Assembly: GCA_019636345.1 (NCBI GenBank)
Contig: JAHBXQ010000011.1
Span: 1 to 64,000, forward strand
Length of the DNA stretch: 64,000 nt
From: Pirellulales bacterium
Lineage (GTDB): Bacteria > Planctomycetota > Planctomycetia > Pirellulales > Lacipirellulaceae
Direction: 5' to 3'
The notes under the pieces were generated by a model. The model saw nothing but the letters and a program-made list of their open reading frames with translations, did not search any database and was not told the origin of the DNA. The position numbers and the translations under genes are program-made. Shown in pieces: positions 27,188-35,123 of this stretch (positions are counted from its first letter, which is position 1; every line of letters starts with the position of its first letter).

Positions 27188-28264
27188 TCACGGTTCGGAG
27201 CGAGGCGATTCCGTCGCCAACTCGCGGAAATACTGTTCGATCGCCTCGCGGTACTGAGCGGGAAACTCGCGGCCGATTTGCTGCAAGGCTTGCTCGCGCT
27301 CCTTGGGGGGAAGGTCGCCCCAACCGGCAGTGCGACCCAGGTCCCGCGGGTCGACCTTGCCCGGGCCTTTGAGCTCGGCGATCCGGCTGTCGTCCATCGG
27401 CTTCGAGGGCCCGGGGCTCGATCCGCCGCTTTGCGAACACTGTTGGGACTGGGCTTCGTCCTCGGCCTGCTTGATGAGCTTGTCCAGCGCATCGAGCACG
27501 CCTCGCTCGACCTCTTGAACCCGCGGGCCGGCGTGGCCCAGTTCCAAGCGGCGTTCGATGTCGTTCATCCGCCGGCTGATGTGATTGAGCGAGTCGTCCT
27601 TCAGCGTCGCCAGATCGCGACGAACGAGTTGGGCAAGCTGCTGAAACCGGCGCGGCAAGGTCGATTCCCGTTCCAACAGCAGCACCAAATCGGCCCGCGC
27701 TTCGTCGGGACGGACCAACTGTTGATAGGACGCCATGCGATAGAACAACAACGACGCCGGGTCCGCGACGTCGGCGATTTGCAGATCGCCAAGCTCGCGG
27801 ACCGCTTCGTCGAACAAACCCTGCTGCGCCAGCCATCGGCCGTGGGCGAGCCGCACGTTGTGGCGTACGAATTCGTCAGTCTCGGCGTCGGCGAGCCAAG
27901 CCAGCCACGTGGCGTCCCCGGGGGCGAAAGGTCCCGACCACTGGCGGGCCAACTCCTCGACACGCGCATCGACGACCGACAGCGCGGCGACCAACCGATC
28001 GAGCGTCGCTTCCTCCCCCGGCGCCGCGGCGACGGGGCGATTCCAGGCGGCGATCGCAGCGTCGGTCTGCTCGGCGTCGAATTTGCCGCGGGCGAGAAAC
28101 GCCTGCAACTCCGCGACGATCGCCTCGCGCCGAGGCGGACGCCAGGAGGGCTCGAAAGCAACGTCGGCCGGTGCGGAGAGCGGAACCAACCCGATCGCGA
28201 GACAGACGAGTCCCCGGGCGAGCCGTACCGACGTCGCGTTGTCAAAGGAGGACGGACGGGTCAT
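27188..28264 (-). CDS. secreted helical hypothetical protein
   Basis: A 358-residue protein with an N-terminal signal peptide (about residues 17-34). The mature part is mainly helical and contains TPR-like pairs around FVRHNVRLAHGRWLAQQGLF and LLFYRMASYQQLVRPDEARA, then a helical segment and a flexible Ser/Gly/Gln stretch before the last 60 residues. No enzymatic motif is seen. Its ATG abuts the stop codon of the coiled-coil gene with no bases between, so the two are almost certainly one translational unit. It belongs to the Bat-like run and may be a scaffold. Function unknown. Confidence 0.7.
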   Translation of the reverse strand: MTRPSSFDNATSVRLARGLVCLAIGLVPLSAPADVAFEPSWRPPRREAIVAELQAFLARGKFDAEQTDAAIAAWNRPVAAAPGEEATLDRLVAALSVVDARVEELARQWSGPFAPGDATWLAWLADAETDEFVRHNVRLAHGRWLAQQGLFDEAVRELGDLQIADVADPASLLFYRMASYQQLVRPDEARADLVLLLERESTLPRRFQQLAQLVRRDLATLKDDSLNHISRRMNDIERRLELGHAGPRVQEVERGVLDALDKLIKQAEDEAQSQQCSQSGGSSPGPSKPMDDSRIAELKGPGKVDPRDLGRTAGWGDLPPKEREQALQQIGREFPAQYREAIEQYFRELATESPRSEP

Positions 28265-29989
28265 TCAATTCTCCCTCGTGTCGAGGTCGTGAGCCGCCTG
28301 ATAGATTCGTTGTTGTCGCTCGCCCAGTTCCACGACGGCGGAGCGCAGTTCCGCGTCGAGGGCCGTTTCGCCCTGGATGAGGGCGCCGTACTGGGCCGTG
28401 CGTCGGTTCACCTTGGCCTGCAACGAGCGAATCATACGCAACTCGGCCAATTTGGCCACCAGCGGTTGTTCGCCCGGTTCGCCCCCCTGCCCCGATTGCC
28501 CCCGGGCCCGCTGGTCGCGCAGCTCCTGCAGGGCCCGCTGCATGGCGGACAGCGTCTCTTCAAGCGTGGCGATAACGTCTTCTTCGAGTCCCTGGGTGAT
28601 CAGCCCTGCGTCGACCCGCGCCAGCCGGTCGGCGACGGTCCGCATGTCGGTTCGGGCCTGTTCGATCGCCTCGGGGAATGCGACCGTCGTTCCGTCCTCG
28701 CGCATCAGCACGAGCGCCCGGTCCGCCTCGCGCTCGATTTCCCGTTCGGCGCGGCTCAGGCGGCCGCCGGTCATTTCGCGTTCGTGGAGCGGCGCGGTCT
28801 TGGTCGCGGCGTCGAGTTTCTTCGTCTGTTCGTAAACGTCGATCTGGGCCTCGAGCATCTTGCGGAAGCGGGCTTCCAGCAGCACCAATGTGCGTTCGAG
28901 TTCCTCCTCGCGCAGCTGTCGCAGGATCCGCTCAAGTTCAGCCTTTGCTTGTTCAAGGGCCTTGATGGCCTCTTCCTGTTCGCGCGCGGCGCCTTTGCGC
29001 TCCGACTCTTCGAGTTTGCGCTGGGCGTCTTGCATCCGCTGCTGGGCGCGGCGCATCCGCTCGACCGCGCGATCGGCGGGAGATTGGTTCTGCTGGTCGT
29101 CTTGCGACTCGGAGGGGCTCCCTTGCGACGGTTGGCCCTGCGACGGCTGGCCTTGCGACGGCTGGCCTCGCGATGGTTGACCATCGGACGGCTGGCCATC
29201 GGACGGGGACGGCGATTGCTCGCCGGACAAGGGGGGCTTCTCCCCCGAGGGAGACTGCGAGTCCTTCTCGCCGGACGGCTTGTCGCTCGGTTTCTTGTCG
29301 TCGGCCGATTTGTCGGCGCCCTTGCTCGGCTTGCCGGAATCGCCGCCGGACTGTTGTTCGGCATTGTTGCCGGGCTTGTCGGCGCCCTCCTTTGAGCCAT
29401 CGGACTCCGCGACGTTCTTCCCCAGCGCGCCGGTCCGTTCGGCGACCTTGGCTTGTTCCTCGGCCAGCTTCTGGGGATCGTCGCCCCCTTCGGTGCGGCC
29501 TTTGAGGCCCCGTTCGAGACGAATCACCTGCCGGATTTCCTGCAGATACCTGCCAATCCGTTTGCGTTCCGATTCAATCTCCGCGTCGCGGTCTTCTTGC
29601 AGGAGCAGTTCGAGCAGTTTCGCGAGCTCGGCGTGGACTTCCCCCTGCCCCTCGATGGCCCGGGAGTAGCTTTCTTGCTCGAGCGCGGCGGCGATCGCGC
29701 CCATCCGGCCCGAGAGGTCCCGCTCGCGGCTGCGCGCGATCAGGTCCCGCAATACCTTGGCCCGCCGCGGCTGAGTCGTCCGCGACAGCTCGGCCAACCG
29801 TTCGGCGAGCAGTTCCAGACGATCCAGGCGTTCGGCCAATCGCGTCTCGCGGTCGGCAAGGCTGATCTCAACTTCCGCAGGCGTCGCGAACTCGAGAGCC
29901 TGGACGGCGCGGACCCCGCCGATGGCCGCCGCCAGCAGGCAAAGTAGCGGCGTCCGCAGTCGCTCGGCAAGTGCAGCGCTGGTCAGCAT
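28265..29989 (-). CDS. secreted or anchored coiled-coil protein with a QPSQG repeat
   Basis: A 574-residue protein with an N-terminal hydrophobic segment (about 11-30). It has long helical coiled-coil stretches rich in Glu, Arg and Gln (about 45-175 and 305-560), separated by a low-complexity Ser/Pro/Gln/Gly/Lys region with a pentapeptide repeat (QPSQG), coded by the 15-bp repeat at 29121-29208. No catalytic motif is present. The coiled coils suggest a structural or bridging role across the envelope, or dimerisation with the DUF4175-like protein encoded upstream (78 bp gap). Function unknown. Confidence 0.7.
   Translation of the reverse strand: MLTSAALAERLRTPLLCLLAAAIGGVRAVQALEFATPAEVEISLADRETRLAERLDRLELLAERLAELSRTTQPRRAKVLRDLIARSRERDLSGRMGAIAAALEQESYSRAIEGQGEVHAELAKLLELLLQEDRDAEIESERKRIGRYLQEIRQVIRLERGLKGRTEGGDDPQKLAEEQAKVAERTGALGKNVAESDGSKEGADKPGNNAEQQSGGDSGKPSKGADKSADDKKPSDKPSGEKDSQSPSGEKPPLSGEQSPSPSDGQPSDGQPSRGQPSQGQPSQGQPSQGSPSESQDDQQNQSPADRAVERMRRAQQRMQDAQRKLEESERKGAAREQEEAIKALEQAKAELERILRQLREEELERTLVLLEARFRKMLEAQIDVYEQTKKLDAATKTAPLHEREMTGGRLSRAEREIEREADRALVLMREDGTTVAFPEAIEQARTDMRTVADRLARVDAGLITQGLEEDVIATLEETLSAMQRALQELRDQRARGQSGQGGEPGEQPLVAKLAELRMIRSLQAKVNRRTAQYGALIQGETALDAELRSAVVELGERQQRIYQAAHDLDTREN
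29121..29208 (-). repeat. 15-bp tandem repeat inside a coding region
   Basis: About 5.9 copies of a 15-base unit, CCTTGCGACGGCTGG on the plus strand, in a row with single-base differences. On the coding strand each unit gives QPSQG or a variant. It is in frame, so copy-number change would lengthen or shorten the linker without breaking the gene. Confidence 0.85.
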
Positions 29990-30067
29990 GCGCGATCCTG
30001 GACATGTCCCATGAAACTCGAACGCATTCGCGTCGAGCGAATCTCGTCAGCCCGTCGCCGGCGCCCG

Positions 30068-32338
30068 TCAGTCTTCTAGCAAACTCCGCAGTTTCTTGCG
30101 TTGTTCGGCCTTGGTGGCGTCGTTGAGTTCTTGCTGATCCGCGACGATGCCGCGCAGCAACTCGACCAGTTCGTTGTAGCTTTCCAGTTCGAGCATCCGG
30201 TCAAGGACGCCCTTCATCTGATTAATTATGGCGTCCGCCTCGGATCTTGTCGCTACGAGCGTCGCAATCGCGGCGGGACCGGGCGTTTTGCGGGCTTTTT
30301 CGTGCTCGGCCAGCAGCCGCTCCAGTTCGGGGAGCCGTTCGGTCGCGATCGCCCGCAACGGGGCCGCGATCCCCTCCCCCAGCCGTTGCCGCAGTTCCTC
30401 GGTGTCGACCCGGTTGTTGACCAACTCGGCCAGGATCGCTTCGAACCCCTCGGCGACCCCGCTGGTTTCGAACGCCAGTTGCGTCGCGTTCTGTCGGGCG
30501 CCCGACAGCCGGGACGCATCGAGGCGCCTTTGCCGGTCAGACCCCGAGTCGGACTCGTCGAGCCCCTCGGCGGCCGCACCGTCAGGTGCACCCTCGGCGG
30601 CGACGTCGAGCGCGGCGGCGGGGGGGACGATCCGGCCTAACAGCTCGCCCACCCCGACCATCTTCTCGTAGATCGCCTCGAACCGTTGCCTCAGGCCGAG
30701 TTCGCGCTTCTCGAGCAGCGACCGCAACTGCGACGGGGTGACCACGTCAAGCAAGAACCGTTGGCTTGAGCCGACATGCGCCCCCTCGCCCAGGTCGTAA
30801 TAGTCGTCGGCCTGAATCGCCAGCGCAAGCCGTTGACCCGGCTTCACGGGGACGAGCGGCTGGCGGTTCGCCGGGTCGTCGGTCGTCAGATCGAACGCCT
30901 CGTCGAGCCGGACCCGCGGCAACTGCTCCGTCGGGGCCGTCAGGGGGCGCTGCGCGACCCCCTGGCCGTCGATCTGGTACTCGAACCATGCGCTGCGCAG
31001 CGCGTAGTCGTCGGTGATTTGCCCCGCAGCGGGAATCCGCGCCTGCGGGGTGACCGCCGTGCCGATGCCGCGCAATTGCACCGACAACTCCGGAACCGCG
31101 TCGGGGACGACCGACACGGCCAGCCCGTACGGCGCCAGGCTCTCGACCCCGTCGGCATCGACCAGCGCGATTGCGAGCGTCAGGTCGCCGGCGGCCGCAG
31201 AGAGCGGGAACGAGAACTCGGTCGGGCGCGCCGGGTCGATCGTCGCCGGCAGCGGCGTTTGTCGGCTCGGCTCGTAAACCCGCGCCTCGATGAGCGGCTT
31301 GGTCGCTTCGATCCGGCAGATCGCCGTCGAACCGGCGGGCAGTTCGGCCCGTTTGCTGAGCGCAATGGATCGCGGCTTGCGTTGCATGTACTCCGGGTAG
31401 GTCACGTCGAGGGCCGCTCGCGCGACGACCGGGCGTTCGACGGCCACGAGCCGCAACCCGGGCACGCGGTCGTCGCCGCCGAGAACGTCGAACTCGACGT
31501 CGCCGGTCACTTTCAGTTCGTAGCGGAAGACCTGGGCGTCGTCGCGCCCCGCGACCGCCTCGCCGATTCTGAGCATCGGATCGCGGCTCCCCAGGCCGTC
31601 GCTCAGCCGCCGCCAGCGGATCTCGACCTCGTCGGGGGCGAGAAAGCCGTCGACGATCGACGCGGCGACGCGGACCTCGTAGATCGAGTCGCGGGCGACG
31701 CGCACCTCGCGCACCGCAGCGTCGCGGTCAAACCCGGCGACCGTCAGTCGCACCGTGCGCGGCCAGGGGGTCGGATCGAGTTTCATCCGCCGGTTGAAGA
31801 ACGCAAACGACTCGGGCGCGCTCCAAGCGAACGCGGCGACCGATCCCGCGGCGATGAGGGCCAGCACCCCTTTGACCGCCAGGGGGCGGCGATTGAACAC
31901 CTCTGCGAGCCGCACTGTCGGCATCGCCTCGGCGGCGCGTCGGCTGGTGGCGGCGATCAACTCGGGATGATAGTCGCCGTGTCGCCGGTCGCCCGCTTGC
32001 ACGGTCGTGATCAGGCTCTCGGCCAGCGCGGGGTAACGCCGCTCGACGAGCAGCGCCAGGCTGTCGTCGGGGAGCCGAGCGAGGGCCCGTCGCCCGATGT
32101 AACGGGCGAGCGCCCACGCCGCCGCGCCGATCGTCGCGGCCCACATGACGCGTCGAACGGCGGGAGTCGGCTCGAACAGCCAATCCAGCGCGAGTCCCAA
32201 CCAGTACGCCCCCCCCGCAACGACCGCCAGCGCCAAGAGCCCTTCCAGCCACACGTACGCGCGCACCAAGAGCCGCAGTCGCGACATCTTCTTCGCGACC
32301 GGCCTCGGCATGACGAACTGTGGAGCGACAGAGGCCAT
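30068..32338 (-). CDS. DUF4175-like large membrane protein
   Basis: A 756-residue protein; the ATG at 32338 is preferred to a TTG at 32356. Two membrane helices lie near the N-terminus (about 30-50 and 60-80), and a third at about 147-170 (VKGVLALIAAGSVAAFAW). The rest is outside the cytoplasm and includes several beta-sandwich-like segments, such as VTYPEYMQRKP, then a helical C-terminal third. The overall plan matches the DUF4175 family, which is found beside MoxR/VWA genes. Its role is not known. It lies 220 bp after the VWA gene and 78 bp before the coiled-coil gene, all on one strand. Confidence 0.75.
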   Translation of the reverse strand: MASVAPQFVMPRPVAKKMSRLRLLVRAYVWLEGLLALAVVAGGAYWLGLALDWLFEPTPAVRRVMWAATIGAAAWALARYIGRRALARLPDDSLALLVERRYPALAESLITTVQAGDRRHGDYHPELIAATSRRAAEAMPTVRLAEVFNRRPLAVKGVLALIAAGSVAAFAWSAPESFAFFNRRMKLDPTPWPRTVRLTVAGFDRDAAVREVRVARDSIYEVRVAASIVDGFLAPDEVEIRWRRLSDGLGSRDPMLRIGEAVAGRDDAQVFRYELKVTGDVEFDVLGGDDRVPGLRLVAVERPVVARAALDVTYPEYMQRKPRSIALSKRAELPAGSTAICRIEATKPLIEARVYEPSRQTPLPATIDPARPTEFSFPLSAAAGDLTLAIALVDADGVESLAPYGLAVSVVPDAVPELSVQLRGIGTAVTPQARIPAAGQITDDYALRSAWFEYQIDGQGVAQRPLTAPTEQLPRVRLDEAFDLTTDDPANRQPLVPVKPGQRLALAIQADDYYDLGEGAHVGSSQRFLLDVVTPSQLRSLLEKRELGLRQRFEAIYEKMVGVGELLGRIVPPAAALDVAAEGAPDGAAAEGLDESDSGSDRQRRLDASRLSGARQNATQLAFETSGVAEGFEAILAELVNNRVDTEELRQRLGEGIAAPLRAIATERLPELERLLAEHEKARKTPGPAAIATLVATRSEADAIINQMKGVLDRMLELESYNELVELLRGIVADQQELNDATKAEQRKKLRSLLED

Positions 32339-32576
32339 AAAATCGCGGGGTATCAACTGTTTGAGTATCTCGCGCTAAGGCGCAACGGGACGGACGCGGT
32401 GCGAGGCGGCGGTTGTCAGGCGGGGGACGTCGGTTGTCGGTTCTTGATTGTTGGCCGAAAAGCCTTCGCTTTGCGACGGAGGATGCTTGCGTTCCGAACA
32501 ATCCCAAGTCACGTCCTGATGTTCCGAGCTGTGCGCCTATGCGCCTGTGAGCGAGTTCATCGACTGTGCAAGCTGT

Positions 32577-35123
32577 TCACGCCAATCGATACAATCTTCT
32601 CAGCAGCCATTCCAGCAACAACGCCCCGCAGATGACGCCCAGCAGGGTCTTGTTGAGCAGTTCGGTAAAAGCGCTGTCGGGTTTGCCGCGGACGGTCTTG
32701 GTTTCGGCTCGGCTGGGGATCAGCGTCGCCACGGCCGGCGTCCCCTCGCCGCCGGTCGCGGCGGTCATCGCCTCGGCATAGTACTGCCCGCCGGTACGCT
32801 CGGCCAGCGCGGCGAGCAGCTTCTCGTCGCGACGCGTTTGGCGAAACTCGAGGTCAGGGGCCGACGCTTGAACCCGCCGCGACAGTTGTTCGTCGAGCGC
32901 GTCCGGGACGGGGAGCTCGATCCGGTACGAGCCTTCGCTCGTCGGCGTGAACTGCCCGACAAACGTCCCGGCCCGCTGCGGATCGGCTGCCAGTTCCACG
33001 TTTCTTCCGGCGCCGTCGGGGCCGGTGACGCGCGCTCGCACGCGCTCGGCGACATACGGTTCGCGGCTGGCGGTGGTCAGTTGGGCGCGGAGGACCACCG
33101 GCTCGCCGACGTCGTACCGATCGCGCTCGACGAGCAGCCGTCCCCGCGAGGAGCCGCGGAGGAGCCGCCCCTGGCTCACGTGCCGCACGAGTTGCGTATA
33201 GAGGACCTCGAAGTACTTGGGATCGACTGATCGCAGCCGCCACATCTCGCCGCTCCCCATGTAGAACACGCGCCCGGATCCGTAAAAATGCTCGACGAAG
33301 TACGCCGGCAGTTCGGCGGTGATGCTCGCGTCGGGGTCGCTGTAGCGGGCATAGACGGTCGCCGCCGGCTTGGGGCCCTTCACCGCGTAGCAGCCGTAGA
33401 CGCCGGGGAACTCGTCCCAACTGCGGCGGCTGGCGTCGGGGGCGTCGGCGAGCCGCAGGAACGCCGCTTCCTCGCCGGCCCGGGTGAAGTCGAGCGGCCA
33501 AGGGGTCCGGGAACCGTACGCCCCGTCGTCCATCAGCGTCAGCCGGCGCTGGAACTCGACCGGGTAGAGGCTGCGAATTTTGGCCTGCTCGGCGCCCTGC
33601 ACCCATGCGGCCGTGTGGACCGGGCCCGCGACGACGATGAGGCCCCCCGCTTCGTCGGCGACCCACTCTTCCAGCAGATCGATCTGCGCGGCGTCGAGCC
33701 GGGTCCAGTCGGGATCGAAGGCCGCGATGCAGTCGTACTCGAACAATTGCTCGCGGTCGGCGGGGAAGTCCGTGAGGATCCGGTTCGATTCCTGCGAGAT
33801 CCCCGCCGGCGCCGATTGCAGCAGCACATCGACCGTCGCGTGCCGATCGCGGAACAGTTGATTGCGCAAGAACCGGTAGTCGCGCGTGGCCGAGCCGGCG
33901 ATCAACAACACCCGCGAGCTCGTCTCGACGACGACCATCTCGGCGGTCGCACGGTCGTCGGCGGCGTAGGCGTCTTCGGGGGGGGCTTCGATCCGCGCTT
34001 CCAGTTCCAAGGCCCCGGCCTCGGCGGGGGTGAACGAGAATTCGACCTGGGCCTCTTGCAAGTCCTCGGTCACCTCGACCGGCTCGACGCCGATCCGCAT
34101 TTCAGCCGCGGAGGCGTCGCCCTGTTTGGCGCGCGCCGTCAGTTCGACGTTGAACCGCCGCCCGCGGAGTCCTTCGGCCGAGACGAGCGCACGGATCGTC
34201 ACCTCGTCGTCGGGATACGCCCGCGCCGGGGCGACGAGCTCCTGCAGTCGCGCGTTGCGGCGCGGTTCGGTCGAGCCGACCCCCGCGGTGAAGAGAGGCA
34301 CGTTTGCGGCGGCAGCTCGATCGGCCGCGGCCAGCGGATCGAGCCCGCCGTTTTGGACGCCGTCGGTGACGACGAGCACTCCGGCCAGCGGTCCCGCGGC
34401 CGAATCGTCAAAGACCGCGGCCAGCGCATCGCCCAGGCGCGTCGCCGCGCCGGACGGTTGGAGCGTTTCGGTCCACTTGGCGGCGCCTGGTTCGGCGGTC
34501 GATGTTGCGTCGTCGTCCGTCGGTTGCGGCGCCGAGGGCGTCGGAGGGGTTGCATCGTCGGCCTCAGTCTGCCGCGACCACGTCGCCACGCGCAAGGTCT
34601 GGGCGTCGAACGTGCGCACCTGCACGTCGTGCTGCCGACGGAGTTGGTTCACCAGCGGCGAGTCGGCCAACAGCGCCGCGGCCGCGGCGGCACGGGAGCG
34701 GTTCTCGCCCCCCGCCGGTTCGTCGGCGATCGTCATGCTTTGGCTGGAGTCGACGAGGATCTCCACCCGCGATTCGGTCGTCACGCGGCGATCGGTCCGC
34801 TTGACCGGGGCGAGAAAGAACACGATCGCCCCGAGCACGGCGACGATCCGCAACCCGGCCAGCGTCCACGCCGCGAGGCCCGGCAACGAGACATGCTCGC
34901 GGCGATACTGCCACGCGGCAAGCGCCGCCAGCAGGCCCCCGACCGTCGCGACCGTGAGCCACATTGCCTGCGGGCCGTCAAACTGTTCGAGCCGCGAGAG
35001 GTGGTAGCTCGGCGTGCCGAGTCCGTGATCAGAGCCGCCGTCGTCGGCAGCCTGCGCGGCGCCGGCCAAGAGCCCCGGCGCGAGCGCCGCGAAAAGCCAG
35101 GAGACCTTCACGGCCCGCGTCAT
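32577..35123 (-). CDS. VWA-domain membrane protein with a glutamine-amidotransferase-like part
   Basis: An 848-residue protein with a signal-like N-terminus, two membrane helices (about 54-71 and 84-105) and a von Willebrand A domain whose metal site DSSQS is at 125-129. The segment after it includes VLVVTDGVQNGG, typical of VWA proteins, and a later region (about 470-680) has the fold pattern of class-I glutamine-amidotransferase-like proteins seen in such Bat-associated genes. A last membrane helix (about 823-842) ends in basic residues. Its ATG overlaps the BatA-like gene by four bases. VWA domains bind protein partners through a metal; the target is unknown. Confidence 0.83.
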   Translation of the reverse strand: MTRAVKVSWLFAALAPGLLAGAAQAADDGGSDHGLGTPSYHLSRLEQFDGPQAMWLTVATVGGLLAALAAWQYRREHVSLPGLAAWTLAGLRIVAVLGAIVFFLAPVKRTDRRVTTESRVEILVDSSQSMTIADEPAGGENRSRAAAAAALLADSPLVNQLRRQHDVQVRTFDAQTLRVATWSRQTEADDATPPTPSAPQPTDDDATSTAEPGAAKWTETLQPSGAATRLGDALAAVFDDSAAGPLAGVLVVTDGVQNGGLDPLAAADRAAAANVPLFTAGVGSTEPRRNARLQELVAPARAYPDDEVTIRALVSAEGLRGRRFNVELTARAKQGDASAAEMRIGVEPVEVTEDLQEAQVEFSFTPAEAGALELEARIEAPPEDAYAADDRATAEMVVVETSSRVLLIAGSATRDYRFLRNQLFRDRHATVDVLLQSAPAGISQESNRILTDFPADREQLFEYDCIAAFDPDWTRLDAAQIDLLEEWVADEAGGLIVVAGPVHTAAWVQGAEQAKIRSLYPVEFQRRLTLMDDGAYGSRTPWPLDFTRAGEEAAFLRLADAPDASRRSWDEFPGVYGCYAVKGPKPAATVYARYSDPDASITAELPAYFVEHFYGSGRVFYMGSGEMWRLRSVDPKYFEVLYTQLVRHVSQGRLLRGSSRGRLLVERDRYDVGEPVVLRAQLTTASREPYVAERVRARVTGPDGAGRNVELAADPQRAGTFVGQFTPTSEGSYRIELPVPDALDEQLSRRVQASAPDLEFRQTRRDEKLLAALAERTGGQYYAEAMTAATGGEGTPAVATLIPSRAETKTVRGKPDSAFTELLNKTLLGVICGALLLEWLLRRLYRLA

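Noticed and set aside
29121-29208. Possible CRISPR-like direct repeats
   Set aside because: The units are contiguous with no spacers and are in frame inside a gene, so this is a coding tandem repeat.
26948-29395. An open frame of over 800 codons on the plus strand
   Set aside because: It lies across three minus-strand genes that have clear family likeness, signal peptides and linked starts. Long antisense frames are expected at this GC content. Its translation is rich in Arg and Gly without any domain.
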